From Mytilus edulis (taxonomy: Eukaryota; Mollusca; Bivalvia; Mytilida; Mytilidae): 64,000 nucleotides of DNA. This document shows, in pieces, positions 10,886 to 23,854 of the stretch (positions are counted from its first letter, which is position 1; each line of letters opens with the position of its first letter). The translations under genes and the position numbers were made by a program. Location of the stretch: positions 79,177,592 to 79,241,591 of the forward strand of contig NC_092345.1 in assembly GCF_963676685.1 (NCBI RefSeq), in the 5' to 3' direction. The notes beneath the pieces are model-generated. The model saw only the letters and a list, made by a program, of their open reading frames with translations. It was not told the DNA's origin and ran no database searches.

Positions 10886-12425
10886 TTGCCCCCATCCTTC
10901 AGAATTTGGTCCCCAAATAGGTTGACTTGATTTGGTTCCAAGCAATAGGAACTAAAATTGGGTAATATTTGATAATATTCAACAAACATTTAAATAACAT
11001 TTATCAGGCACAGTCAGTATATTTACAGTACTTTATGACTTTGATTTTTCAAAACAAAAATCTTATTCCAATTTGGCTGATATTTTACTATATCAGATAA
11101 ACAGAGTATATAAATACAACTCAACTAAATATAGATATAATTTTCTGTAACTAAAACACATAAAGGAGCTTATTCTTGACCAATAATACATGTATTTTAC
11201 TATCGGACTGTTTTTGTTTACTTCGTTTCACTCTGGTTTGAGGTTCGTTTCCTTCATTCTCATATTCTGGTTTGTAAGCAGAATGAAATGCTTTTCCAAC
11301 AAAACCATATTATCATTCAATGCTCCATAAACATTGACCAGTGATTAGGTCACTCGTGAGTCTATCTCTTTTGAGCACTAATGTCGTTCCTGTCTGTTAA
11401 TGATTTTTTTTTACCAAAGGGTGTTAAATATACTTGTTGCTCTCTTAATACTTTGAACCGGGCTTGCAAACATTGTACAACGTTTCTCTTGCAGACCCGT
11501 TCTTGCCAAGCCTTGTTCTATAGACACTGACCAGTAATAAGGTCACTCGTGTGTCTATCTCTTTTGAGCAATCAAACACCACCTCCAGTACTATACGATC
11601 TGTGAAATATTTTAGGTGCACGCAGCCTTCTTAGGAAGGTGCTTCGTTGTGTACCTCTCGTTATTTACGGACCAACATGTACTCTATCTTTTCTGATCAA
11701 CTCTCTCAAGAAACATACCTTCAAGTTTCATATTTTGACTGGCCAGGCCAAAACATCTACATTTCAGTATTTAACTGAGACAAGTCTTTCTAGCAACATA
11801 TTTTATTTTAATTCACTTTATTATGAGTATAGATAACCATTCTTTTCATAGGGCCTCTCCCTAAGATTGCAATCATTTAAAAATCATCCTATCTATGTGT
11901 TGAACAATCGCACAGTACCACATAACCAGAGTTTTAACCAAACTGTCAAATGACTTTCTATGTTTTAATATTAAAATTTCTGAAACTAAAATTACCAATA
12001 TAGTGCAGTATTTTCACCCAAAATGTTCGTTATTTTAAAACAAATCCCAACAGAATTTTATTTAGCGCGACCATAGACTGTGCCGTGAGTAATAGTTTAT
12101 CTCTGTAGCATTAACTTCTACAATTTCCGCTTCGGAAATTTTTCATGAGACATCATCTCTCATTTTAAAACAAGGTATAACCTCATCTTTATAACTAGTA
12201 AGCCATCCTTAGTGAAAGGATATCAACATAATATTTATACATAAAACCTCTTCCACAAATGGCGACATCTTTTATGTCCGTCCAATAAAAAAAATCATGT
12301 TTAAAATACATGAGTATTTAACTTTATTTCTAAATTTGCTTTTATTTATTAATTCTGAAGAGTTTAACAAAAATCTAATACATTGATTAACTTTATGATT
12401 TTTGTTTTGTTTTATAGACAATGGT
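10886..12425 (-). other. Internal region of the retrotransposon without pol
   Basis: No long frame and no RT, protease or integrase motif. A 40-bp direct repeat is present (GGTCACTCGTGAGTCTATCT at about 11348 and GGTCACTCGTGTGTCTATCT at about 11539). Pol has been deleted, or the element belongs to a non-autonomous lineage. Confidence 0.6.
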
Positions 12426-13342
12426 CTACAGTGTTTCAGTCTCGACTGTACGAACATTCCGACCTTTCTGTCTATCAGCTATACGTAAAGCTTCAAGTCT
12501 AACAGCAATATTCTCTGCTTCATTTATTGAAGTTGGTCCAACCTCTCTCAATCGGAGACGTATATCAGTCTCAGGAATTGCATCGATAAAATAATCGAGG
12601 GACAATGTGTCCATAACAAGAGCAGTAGTATCCGGGTAAGCCCTACGTGTAAGTTTCTTTATAGCTTGTGCCAGTTCTGGCAGTGTTTCATTTTTCATTC
12701 TTACCCTTGTTTGCAACTCAGCCCTAAAAATTTCTGACCTATTCATCGAACCGAACCGATTTTTCAGAGCATTAACCAAACACTCAAAATCGTGCCGTTC
12801 CCGATCAGTGATTTCATTTAATATAGCCCGAGCACTTCCAGATAAACTACTAGCCAAAACTAAGGCCTTAGTCTTAGGGTCCCAATCATTTATTTCTGCC
12901 AATAAATCAAATTGTGTCAAATACTCCTCCAAATCATCTGAACCGTCATAGATTTGTGGTTTTATTTTGCATGAGATATCAGGTTTTGACTGTCTGATAT
13001 CTGAAATATGACTATTATTTTTATCAGTCTTATCGTGCCTGACTATGTGTTCCAGACTATTTGCTGTACTTTCAATTCCCCGTCCTAAAATTGGGGTTGA
13101 CCTACTCTTCATAGCTTGCCCTTCAAATTTTGCAAACATCTGGTTCATATCATTTGAAAAATCGGAAAACATTTGTCCATCCGGAGTTTCATTTCTGCCC
13201 GTGCCTCTGCCATCATTCTCTCCGTTCTTTTAAAAATTTCACAACTTTGTGTCTCTAATAAACTTTCATGCATAGTTGCATCTGCTTCATCAACAATCTC
13301 ATTGAGATGTGGGCCAAACGTAACAACGTTTGAATCATCCAT
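12426..13342 (-). pseudogene. Retrotransposon Gag, one frameshift
   Basis: Capsid-type Gag protein of an LTR element. The N-terminal part starts at an ATG at 13342 (MDDSNVVTFGPHLNEI) and runs to a stop near 13145. The main part is open in another frame from 13172 to 12426 (248 codons), with the retrotransposon-gag core WDPKTKALVLASSLSGSARA, LVNALKNRFGS and ELAQAIKKLTRRAYP, and ends with TVETETL and a stop. The two frames overlap at 13145-13172 and the homology passes from one to the other near 13175, so a one-base indel is likely rather than two genes. No CCHC zinc knuckle is seen. Capsid assembly would be its role in an intact element. Confidence 0.75.
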
Positions 13343-13413
13343 TCTTATTAAAATTTTTGGTTTTATAATTAAATTATGTAATTGTACAAACAATAACAGA
13401 CTCTATAAATGTA

Positions 13414-13430
13414 TCCCACCGCTGCCACCA
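13414..13430 (-). other. Primer-binding site of the LTR element
   Basis: On the - strand this reads TGGTGGCAGCGGTGGGA directly after the 5' LTR. The leading TGG pairs with the CCA end of a tRNA, as usual for LTR elements. The tRNA species is not identified. Confidence 0.6.
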
Positions 13431-13432
13431 AA

Positions 13433-14962
13433 TATAACGCTGCCTCCCTGGTGTTAGAGTTGGACACTAGAGATAACAGGTTACAAATAAAAGGGATTTC
13501 TTTAACTGGTATGGTTTATATTACTATAAGATGTATGGCCCGACGTCTAATTGGAATACCGTCGAACCAACACACTTTACAGCTTCGTTAACCTAGACTC
13601 TAGAGGTCTATCAAATGTTATATAATTTATTATTTATAAATAAAAGACCAAGCATATAAAAGTTGTGATCATTTATTTAACAATCTTAAAATGGTAGAGA
13701 GAATGGCTGTGAAGGCTCTAGCTGTTTCTGGTTTGGTTGGGTTCCTGGTATGGTTGGTCTAACTAATTAAATATATATATATATACACACACATATATAA
13801 CAATCCAGAGTATAACCACTCTGTAGATTCAGTCGACTAGTTTAAAAACTATCCTTAGCATATAGCTCATTCAGGCTTTCAAAGGGTCTCAATAAAAGAA
13901 CACCAATAAAATTATGTAGCCTTAATTCAACAACATCTATTTAAAATAACCATCTGTATATAAATACTAATGGTTATTATCGTCACCAAGACATATATTT
14001 CTTTGACTAATTCAAACTATAGGTATAATTTACCCTCTACATATATTGTCACCAACTATTACCACCCAAACTGAGTCACCGAGATTTACTCCCAACTTCT
14101 CCCAAATTCGTCTCCTAATTTCCTCCAAAAGTCTCCCTAATTGTCTCCTTAATTTCCTCCTAAAGTCTCCCAAATTGTCTCCTTAATTTCCTCCTAAAGT
14201 CTCCCAAATTAGTCTCCTTAATTTCCTCCTAAAGTCTCCCAAATTAGTCTCCTTAATTTCCTCCAAAAGTCTCCCTAATTGTCTCCTTAATTTCCTCCTG
14301 AAGTCTCCCAAATTAGTCTCCTTAATTTCCTCCTAAAGTCTCCCAAATTAGTCTCCTTAATTTCCTCCTAAAGTCTCCCAAATTAGTCTCCTTAATTTCC
14401 TCCTAAATTCTCCGAGATTTCAAGTTTGGTGTTTCATAACATTCAATTCCAAACCACAACAATTACTGCTTTCCTTAGTTGATCATTTTAGTTTTATAAG
14501 AATGTCAGCCAATCACAGACTCTCTTACATAAGTCGGACCAATCAGCAACCATCTCACTAATTAGGGAAATTCCCGAAATGGCAATTCAAAATGTAAACA
14601 CTTAACATTTTATGTAAATAAAGATGTTTTCCAACTTAAAATCATTAAGAACTAACATATGTATTCATCATGAAGGTTATTACACCAACAGGATAACTTA
14701 GGAACACATGAAAAAGGTTAATATCTCAAATATACAACAGAACTAAAGGTACCGGCATTCCGGGAACAAACTTTGTCACCGCGAGTAAATTCCACTCATA
14801 ACATCACTTGAAACACAATAGTCTAAGAATTAAATCAATTTTAGTGTAATCAGCGTATCGAATACACTCATATGCAAAGCATATCATCTCGCAGACATCT
14901 CCGTATTATTATTTGTACTTAATAACACAGCATATTCAAAAAGGGGGGTTGACGGCATTACA
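13433..14962 (-). repeat. 5' LTR of the retrotransposon
   Basis: The partner of 9363-10885. On the - strand it starts at 14962 with TGTAATGCC and would contain the element promoter. Two CCAAT-type boxes (plus AGCCAATCACAG and ACCAATCAGC near 14508 and 14539) are read as ATTGG on the - strand. It has the same 35-bp array as the other LTR. Confidence 0.85.
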
Positions 14963-15058
14963 AATTATATACAATAAAACGATAAAACAAATTAAATTAC
15001 TTATAATTTAATCAACTTTTAGATTTTTATGTTAAAATCAATAGTTAATATTAAACAG

Positions 15059-15242
15059 ATACATGTATAGCATGTTAAGGAGGGGTATTTGTGAAAAATA
15101 CCAGTCGAGAGAATGTTTAATTTCATGAGCCATAAGGCGAGGGAAATTCATTCTCAAGACTGGTATTTTTTTGCAAATACCTCTCGTTTTATTCAATAAT
15201 GATAAAGTTTTTGAAAGTCGCCAGAACCTGCTATACATGTAG
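15059..15242. repeat. Foldback (inverted-repeat) element
   Basis: 15080-15124 and 15141-15185 are imperfect reverse complements (GAGGGGTATTTGTGAAAAAT against ATTTTTTTGCAAATACCTCTC). Outer arms TACATGTATAGCATG and CTGCTATACATGTA extend the fold. The centre holds GAGCCATAAGGCGAGG. It is non-coding. Confidence 0.65.
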
Positions 15243-15387
15243 CATTTTACTCAGAAGGAAATGGTTTTTTATATAATTAATTATGCTGTATTTTAATGAT
15301 ATTCATAAGCAAATATATATTATATATAATATGTACAATATCTTATTGTTTTTTAGTAGTATTGATTATACAGTCTCTTTGTTTAGG

Positions 15388-15530
15388 GGCCAGCTGAAGG
15401 ACACCTCCTGGTGCGGGAATTTCTCGTTACATTGAAGACCTGTTGGTGACCTTCTGCTGTTGTTTTTTCTATGGTCGACTCGGGTTGTTGTCTCTTTGAT
15501 ACATTCCCCATTTCCATTCTCAATTTTATC
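15388..15530 (+). repeat. Interspersed repeat family R2
   Basis: Begins GGGGCCAGCTGAAGGACACC and ends CATTCCCCATTTCCATTCTC. Other copies are at 42365-42550 (+) and 25780-25935 (-). Three copies in 64 kb show a dispersed, possibly SINE-like family. No frame. Confidence 0.7.
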
Positions 15531-16004
15531 TCATAAATCTTTTAAGATTGGCACATACAATGTGAATTTAAAGTTTGTTCTTATACATGTATGTTTTATG
15601 TACCTGTATGAATATTTTATTGTGTAATGAATGTAATTGTACAAAATGTATGTGGTGAGACTTAAATAAAATATTGAATCTTGAATATTGAAAGCAAGAC
15701 ACAAAAGAATTTTTACGGTGTAAGAAATAAATATATACAAGTCACTTTATAAAGGGGGGATGCTATGTTATTATGTTATTATACTATTTTTTTCATGTCA
15801 TTTTCATTTTAGAAAGGCAGATCATTAATCGTGTGGCTGTAATTCTAAAAAAAATTGGGCATTAGATTGTTTGATAGACATGAAATCATTTAATGTATAG
15901 ATATTCCCAATTCCATTCTCAATTTTATTATCTATAGGTGTAATAAAGTCAGAACTGACACGAATACAGCACAAAATCGTGATACATATATACTTGCTGT
16001 CTGG

Positions 16005-16115
16005 TGTGAGCCAAGGCTCTATGTTGAAGGCCGCACATTGACCTATAATGGTTAACTTTTATAAATTGTTACTTGGATGGAGAGTTGTCTCATTGGCACT
16101 TATACTACATCTTCC
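16005..16115 (-). repeat. Interspersed repeat family R1, inverted copy
   Basis: On the - strand it reads GAGACAACTCTCCATCCAAG and onward to GGCCTTCAACATAGAGCC, matching the R1 copy at 37801-38008. Confidence 0.6.
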
Positions 16116-16119
16116 TATA

Positions 16120-19050
16120 CATATGTACATATAACACAAAAAACAAATATCCATACATGTAGGTCAATGTATGATTTTCATTGACCAAATTTAACATCTT
16201 TGTATAACTTCAAATTTCAAATTCCTTAATTAATATCATGTTTTTTGCCCAAAGATTGGCATTAATTTATTTATTAATCATAACAAAATCAGAGATGCAA
16301 TATAACCACTTTCTTTCATAAAACTATCGTATTGATCATAGTGATTTGATATGATGCGTAAGAACATTAAAATAATGAAATGCTTTTTGTAAAGTCATAT
16401 TTTTTTAGGGCAAATCTGTTGGTCTTATTTTGAAATGTCAAAGTAAGGCAATTTTGCAAGTTACATGTATCATAACTTCCTTTTATCATGTTTATGCAAT
16501 TAAACATTTTTCTTTTAGCTTTTTTAATGAAAGTACATGTACTAAAAGAAGTAGGAGAAGATAATCAACAAAACAGAAGTCACTAGAGGCAATGTTTTCT
16601 ATATTTATATATAGACTAGTAGTGGATTTGAAAAGTGCTGTATTGATTCATGTGCAAATAAGGAGCAGCGGCCAATGAAACATTGCAATTGTGTGATGAG
16701 AGGTATGTCATGAAAGTTATGCCTTTGTTTAAATATTTTTTTTGTTTTCAGACTTACATGTACAATGTACAAGTAAATGTTGAGGTCATAGAGGTGACAA
16801 TTTTTATTCTTTGGTTACTTTGAAAATTTTAGTTTGAAAATTAACAATGATTAACTATTTTAGCAGTGACAAACTATTAATTTATATTGGTCAATTTTAT
16901 TTAAAATTGCATTGGAAGCTCTCTTAACTCTACTTTACTGGTTTTTTTAGCTAAACTAGCCAGAAGGGCCAAATTGCCTTTTCTTTCTACTTGGTGTCTT
17001 TTTATTATTTTCTACGAAAATCTTCTCTGAAACTACTACAATGTACATGATGTAATAAGCCATATTCAACTAAACTTGGTCACAATCATCATTAGGGTAT
17101 CTTTCATTCTTTGCTTTCCTCCATAATGACACCTTTTGCTTTCCTCCATAATGACACCTTTTGACGCAACCACCCTTTACTCCATAATGACGCCTACGAA
17201 AAAACTTTATCAGACTTTAAAAAAATTGCATTTTATATAAAAAGGATATTCATGAAAATGTCTTACTGGAATTTTATTGATGAAATATTTCTTTTGGCAA
17301 TGCATTAATACATGTAATACTTTAAACCTGATAATTTTTTTTAATGAAAAAATCCTATGCAATCAAGTACTATGTAAAAAAAAAATCCATGGAGGAAAGG
17401 GTGAAAAAAAAATTGTCGGATGACATGCATAAAAATAGAACATTAGTGTGAAATGCAAGATTTGTCAACTATTTTAAAAACCTTTATAACAAAGAAAATC
17501 TGATAGAGGCAGAACTGTCAGACAACTTCTAATAGGATTTGTAGCCCTTAAATGACAATTTTGACCTTTGTTTTGGTTTTTGTCTATTACACATGCATGT
17601 ATCTGTATTTAAAAAACTTTAAAACAGTATAGATTGAGAGAAATTTTAAATTGAATAATAAAATTGAGTTCGGAAATAGGTAATGTGTCAAAGAGGCAAC
17701 AACTCAAACGTGTTAATGTTAAGTTTATGTGACAGCTTTTAATAAAGTTTTATACTTAGGACTATCAACATAATATCAATCATGTCAATGATTAGTAAAG
17801 AATGCGAGACATTTCAGCGTGTGCACTCTTGTTGACATAGGAGAAATTTTTTAAGATTTGTTAAAATTCATGATTATAATTACATGTAGGTCAGTTTAAA
17901 AGAAACCAAGAAATAACTTACCATAAACTTGTCAATAATACTTATTATTGGTTGAAGTAAGATATGTACTTCTCATTTCCATGGAGATTATATATTAACC
18001 AAGAGAAGCACATAAACTTTGGCCTTGTCCACAGTCAATATATTTCTCTTGATATAACTTTTTGTGTAGTTTTAAAAGTTGACTATGAAATAATCACTTA
18101 AAATGACGGGTGATTTTTTACTAATCATAGGGACATAAGATGGGTACATAATCCTTAAATCAGTCAATTATAATAAAATCAATGTTTTAATTGTTTTAAT
18201 TTCAGAGGTCATTTCTCCACAAAAACATACATAATAGTGATAAAGAAAAGGGGAAAATATTACAGAGACAGTACATGGACACCAGCATGAGCAAGTAAAG
18301 ATGAGGTATTATGATATAAAGAATATATATATTTCTAAATGTTTTATTAAGTTGTGACCTCAACCAATCAAATTATATCACCACTAAATGGTCCAAGGAC
18401 ACAGTTATCGTCCTTTGGTTTTCGTTGTTTAGGAATATACATGTAGTCCCTAGTGTAAACAGTGTATAACTTGCATGTTTTATTTGATACACTTTCCCAA
18501 TTTATTTCTTGATATTAAATGCATGCATATTAAGTAAGGGGATGTAATATCATGTTAAAAAAATTTGGGTGCTGATCAATCTTTGGTGATTTGTTCCAGT
18601 TCAAAAAGGTCAAAATTTATCACGTCTGAAGCTGTCAATCTGAATTTTACACTACTCAACACAGAATTGTCAATATTTTGAGTTTGAGCTGGTAGAAGTT
18701 TCTATAATTTTGATATTATTTGTCTCACTGGTAGTACACTACACTGTAAAAATCTTTTTGAGAAATAACAGGTGCAATTTTTTTAATTTGAATTTATTGT
18801 CTAAAAGAAATGCACTACGAAATAACTGTGTTCTTTGGCCAAATGAAGTGGGTGGTAAACAGGATTTTCCTTGACCAAATTGACATGTAAACATTAAAAA
18901 ATAACATAGAAAATATGATAAACAAATCCATCAATTCAACATTACCATTTTACCAACATAGAAATTCAGTAAAGCTATCAATAAGAAAGTGTCACAATGC
19001 CAGCATCGCACTTCAGCTTAATCAAAATAAACAAATATATACTAGTTCAG
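16120..19050. other. Intergenic, no confirmed gene
   Basis: AT-rich and mostly unique by eye. 17113-17190 holds two adjacent copies of TTTGCTTTCCTCCATAATGA plus a diverged third. A single splice-flanked open stretch at about 18207-18294 is listed as a weak finding. Nothing else supports a gene. Confidence 0.45.
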
Positions 19051-19054
19051 TGAT

Positions 19055-19089
19055 AATGAACACCATACTGATTATACCCCACGCAACGA

Positions 19090-19124
<35 letters not shown>

Positions 19125-19440
19125 TCATCAGTCCGTCCGTCAGTCCTGTTTCTTGTCATCGCAACTACTCTCAAACCACACAACAGAATTTCATGAAACT
19201 TTGTAGATAATAAGGACATACTATGTAGATGTGCATATCAATAGGAAATTACGGTTCAATTATTTTTCTAAGAGTTATGCCCCTTTGAACTTATTTGCTT
19301 CAATGTACTTCTGCAACAGTTTTTCATCTCAACTCCTCTGAATACACACAACAGAATTTCATGAAATTTTGTAGATAATAAGGACATACTATGTATATTG
19401 ACAGGAAATTATTATTCAATATTTTTTCTTATATATATTT
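19055..19440. repeat. Interspersed repeat with internal duplication
   Basis: Starts near TACCCCACGCAACGAAGTTG with GTCCGTCCGTCAGTCC. It then has two copies of ACAACAGAATTTCATGAAA + TTTGTAGATAATAAGGACAT about 170 bases apart (19180 and 19347). It is non-coding. Confidence 0.6.
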
Positions 19441-19489
19441 TTTTTCTTATACTTATTTAATTTCTCCAATGACAATGTGGGGACGTGGG

Positions 19490-20085
19490 GTATGTGAGCG
19501 TGCTCACTAAGGTTCTTTAATTTCCAAATTGCACACAAGAAACTAAAATTAAAATAATACAAGACTAACAAAGGCCAGAAGCTCCTGACTTGGGACAAGC
19601 GCAAAAATGTGGCGGGGTTAAACATGTTTGTGAGATCTCAACCCTCCCCCTATATATACCTCTAGCCAATGTAGAAAAGTAAACGCATAACAATACGCAC
19701 ATTAAAATTCAGTTCTAGAGAAGTCCGAGTCTAATGTCATAAGATGTAACCAAAGAAAATAAACAAAATGACAATAATACATAAATAACAACAGACTACT
19801 AGCAGTTAACTGACATGCCAGCTCCAGACTTCAATTAAAATGACTGAAAGATTATGATTTCATCATATGAACATCAGTCACAATCCTTCCCGTTAGGGGT
19901 TTAGTATCATACCATCATAACATATATGAGAAGAACATAACCTGTGTCATGCCAACAACTGGTTTTTGAATAAATGTGTTTAGTTCAGATGCAAAGACCC
20001 TATAAGTGAATCAATATTAACGCCAAAATATGCAATCTTTAATGACCTGACCACAGTATCGTAACTATAGCCCTTCTTAAGGTCA
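19490..20085 (-). mobile_element. Retroelement 3'-end-like fragment, family R7
   Basis: Contains ATGTGGCGGGGTTAAACATG + TTTGTGAG, also present (GGGGTTAGACATGTTTGTGAG) at 39650 in gene B and 62935 in gene C. From memory, this sequence in mussels lies beside reverse-transcriptase elements read on the opposite strand, so I call it a mobile-element fragment. No RT motif is visible here. Confidence 0.4.
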
Positions 20086-20164
20086 AGGATCAGTAAATAA
20101 ACTAGTCCATAGATTTTTTTAAAACTTAGAACTCAATTAGATATTGAAAATATACATCAGAAAA

Positions 20165-20415
20165 TGTAAAAAAAAGTATATGTCACCGACTTCGTTTTCA
20201 AGAAAAATCCATTTTTAAAATGGTCCGAGAGGGTACTAAATTCCATTGAATATATAGGGTAAATCTATATTTTTTTTCTACAATTTTCGGTTTCTGGTAT
20301 AAATCACGAGAACCGCTCCATAGAATTTTTTTTTAAATTAATATTTTTTTCCTCTTTGTCTTATGAATTAGATGATATTAAAAAAATATATGGTCACCGA
20401 CTTCGTTTTCCCTGT
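20165..20415. repeat. Local repeat with TCACCGACTTCGTTTTC
   Basis: Two copies of GTCACCGACTTCGTTTTC about 210 bases apart (near 20183 and 20396), with similar A-rich lead-ins. A related TAGGTCACCGA is at about 42745. It is non-coding. Confidence 0.5.
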
Positions 20416-20959
20416 AGAAGCGACGCAAACCCAACATTTTGACCAAAAATAACATCAAAATTCATGACGTCGTAATTTTTATTATATAACGTCAAGTTAT
20501 CATGCTAATAATTTCCAACGTTCTTCGTGTTGATTATGCACGATGACTATGTGTTTCGTATTGATAGATTCTTTTTATCATAAGAGTCTGGATAATTATC
20601 ATAAATTTTTATTTAGTATTACCAATATTCTTTATTCTTTATATTTTAGCACCTCATTATACACTTTTTCTTTTTTTTCTTTTTTGCATTTTATTCTGCA
20701 ATTTTTGCCCATTATTCTGTATTCCGGAAACCCCAATTAGAACCTCTTTTAATGAACATTTTAAAAAGAAATTGTACGTTGTAAAAATGTGATACATGTA
20801 TGTTCATTATCAATATACATATCTAAATCAATTACTAATTCAGACAAATATACGTTGTAAGTACATGAACGCAAAAATGGTAAAATCTTAAAAATAGAAA
20901 TCATCAAGGTTACTGTCTACAAGTTGACGCAATAAAAGATGTAAATGAAGCTATATTTT

Positions 20960-21060
20960 TATATGCCCCCTCAACTACCCCTGTACGTCTGTCCGTCCGT
21001 CATTCCGTCTGGCCGCCCGTCCTTCCGTCCGGGCCGTCCGTCCGTCCCCCTTTATAGTTT
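20960..21060. repeat. GTCCGTCC-rich interspersed repeat
   Basis: ATATGCCCCCTCAACTACCC is followed by runs of GTCCGTCCGT. Similar runs are at 19120, 24715 and, inverted, at 39320 and 62615. Confidence 0.55.
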
Positions 21061-23850
21061 ATAGTTATTCCGCAAAACATCTACAGTTTGAATCCTAGAA
21101 CGTACTTTGCTGTCTGTTTGCATGTGGTCAGGGTTTTGATCTTTATTAATATTTTCTCTAATGAGCGATAGTTGAACTTTGTCATTTTTGGGTAACCAAT
21201 TCATAAATCTCTTAGACTATCTTGTAAGTCATCTGTTTACACTTTTTCTCCGTTCCGATATATGATTTGGCCATTTTTTTTAGCAGCGGAACATGTAAAT
21301 TAAAGCTTGTGTTTTGGTACTATATCACAACAGAACGTGTTCTGTCCATATACTGCTGCTTAACATCGCATATATAAACAAACATTATATAAATGATTCT
21401 ACAAATTCTTGAAAGAGTGTCGTGTGGTTATTTATACATCTTCAAGTTAACGAGTAAAACACGCAGACAAACTGACATCTTTGTTAATATCTTTTTTATT
21501 TTGTATAAAATTTATTATATACAAGTGTACAAAAACGTTTTAAAAAGGTTTACTAAATGGTTATTGTTCCATAAGTGTACATATGTATGCTCGAAGTATA
21601 TATAGAATCAGTACATGATACACAACATGCGACAAATAAAGGGGGGGATAGTAATGACAGGAAACTAAATTAAACTAAGTCTTTGATGGATGTAAACTTT
21701 AATAAAACTTGAAGTTACATAAGGGGAACAGGAAAATAAGAATATATTGCATCACTTACAACAACCTTTAAATTGACCAGTGATTTTTTATTCATTACTG
21801 ACCAGCAACACCGAGATAATCCAACGATTTTTAAGGGTCCATATGAAGTGTGGACATAAATGTTCTTTATCTTTAGATATAACGCTTATTCTGTAAAATC
21901 TTCAATTAACGATTTTGTAAAATTCTGTACATGGTCTACACTATTATGTTAAATAATTATTTTATTTTCCGTTGTTATTCTTTATAATTTTGCACTTTTT
22001 TGTTCAATTTTGACATTCGCCAGTATTCCTTATTCTGCAACTCCCTTTGAGATCTAATCATGTGTGACAATAAATTATTGTGCTTCTCTCTCTGAATTTC
22101 CCTTTCTCTCAAGACATTTGTAGTCTTTGTAGTACAGTGTATTTTCCAGAAAATACATCGTGTAAAAACATTTCTGAGGAAACCAAATTAATGGAGGTTG
22201 AGACATATGACATAACAACAGATGTACATATTTATGTTTGATATGTCTACAACCCCCCTTTTTTCCCCTTCCCCTCCCCCTCCCAACCGAAAAAAACCAA
22301 GAAAAAAAAACAAACGCACACAGGCTGAGACATGACTGGTAATATTTTGTTTTGTTATTTAGTCCATCTACACAAATGAGGACTCCGGGATCGGGTGTTT
22401 TTCAGCACGGGATTTCGGGATTGATCCTTTATGGATCCGGCTATTTTTTTTTTTCGAATTTCGGTATGGCGGAATTGAAATTTCTATAAATTCGGGACCT
22501 CGGGATTTCATGTTTTTAAGTCCGGGATTTCGGGATCAGGACCCCTGCACACCAACCCCGTCAAATGCATATCATAAGATGTCTTTTCCTTTTTAATTTT
22601 CTTTTGGCCTTGTGTTGTTGTCTGGTTGCTGTCTTATTGAAGTACTGACTACTTACGGGATTTACATTTAACTTTAGGTACTGAAAGTCTGTGACACTGT
22701 GCATATTTTTCAGTCGGTATATATAGTAGTACTATGATATAGAGGTGATCGATATAATCTCGTTCTCAACCTTCAAGTTTTATGAGTGAAATAGAATTGA
22801 GAACAGGTCTATTGTATATTTGAAAATGCTACTTTCAGCTAGGGTAAATTTTGTTTTTATTCAGTTAATTTTTACCCATATATATATAACAAATTTCCTT
22901 TGAGGAGACAACCGTACGAATCAATACTATTAGGATACTAAGCCCTGTATAAATCCTTAAACCATATACTATTTATACATGTATCTATTTAAAGATTTGT
23001 GTTCTATTTTTAACATCGAAATTGCGGACATGAAAGAAAGCACCATTACAAAAACAAAAAACAACGTTAGATTACAAAATGTAGCGATGGATTAATGATC
23101 GTGAAACATCATTTTTGCTTATTTTTAATTTGTTATAGTCTAAAAACTGTGTATGCATATTAAACTATTGTTCCAACCGTGAACAAGGTTAATTAATTTA
23201 AGTGTATTATAGTTTAGTGCCATCTATGACTGACTCAGCGGCGAATTTATAACCAGTATTAGTTTATGTGGTTCATTTCCTTTTCTCTAATTTGAAAATA
23301 TTTTTACTTGTTCCGACTTGTGTGATAATTTTCAAAATATGGGAGATATTATAGTCTTACCGTACAATACTAAGTTTTAACTTTAGTATTAATGTCCCAA
23401 ACTTGCACCCCTAGCTTCTGCTTATTTTCTGCTAGACGATGTCTTTTCCCAGTGAATATAGGGTTTTTGAGAGGACAGTTTTGACATACTACATATAGAA
23501 TACTTCCGAGACCATACTGTTTTTTCTCATCACAATTATGTAGAAATAGTAGTGAGCAACAGTTTTCACGCTTGTTTTAACTGGTCGGCAGATATACAAA
23601 CTCTACCACCCTATGTCCTGATTTTCATTCAGGACTGTTTTCATATTCATTTTCAATTTTTAATTTTAGAAAAACAAGTTCATTCTCCTAGAAGTAACAT
23701 ACTTTCCGTCAAATTTACCGTTGACGTTGTCCCATCGAAAAGTCGCCAGGTGCAATTTCAACATTGCAAAATCTGGTCAAAGGGACGTAATTCGTACAAA
23801 ACGTCGCAATATTTCGCGGAATCCGCTAGACGGCGTTCATTTACTGTTAC
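21061..23850. other. Intergenic, no recognisable gene
   Basis: Includes a C-rich/A-rich stretch at 22248-22318 and a GGGATTTCGGGAT-type low-complexity stretch at 22380-22545. A 100-codon frame at 23552-23854 shows no known motif. Confidence 0.45.
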
Positions 23851-23854
23851 TTGA

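Larger units (their letters stand above)
9363..14962 (-). mobile_element. LTR retrotransposon, gag-only, on the - strand
   Basis: Two direct repeats of about 1.53 kb (9363-10885 and 13433-14962) bound a 2.5-kb interior. Reading on the - strand, LTRs begin TGTAATGCCGTCAACCCCCC. A primer-binding site (TGGTGGCAGCGGTGGGA, plus positions 13414-13430) abuts the 5' LTR and a purine-rich tract (GGATGGGGGCAA) abuts the 3' LTR. Only a gag-type frame is present; no protease, reverse transcriptase or integrase motif is seen in 10886-12425. LTR ends are TG...(T)ATA rather than TG...CA as far as I can place them, and I could not find a clean target-site duplication. Few differences between LTRs suggest a young insertion. 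Gag resembles Ty3/gypsy-type proteins of animals. Confidence 0.85.

Noticed and set aside
23552..23854. 100-codon + strand frame
   Set aside because: No recognisable motif, no good splice or promoter context, and it runs into a retroelement-like fragment. It is kept only as a note.
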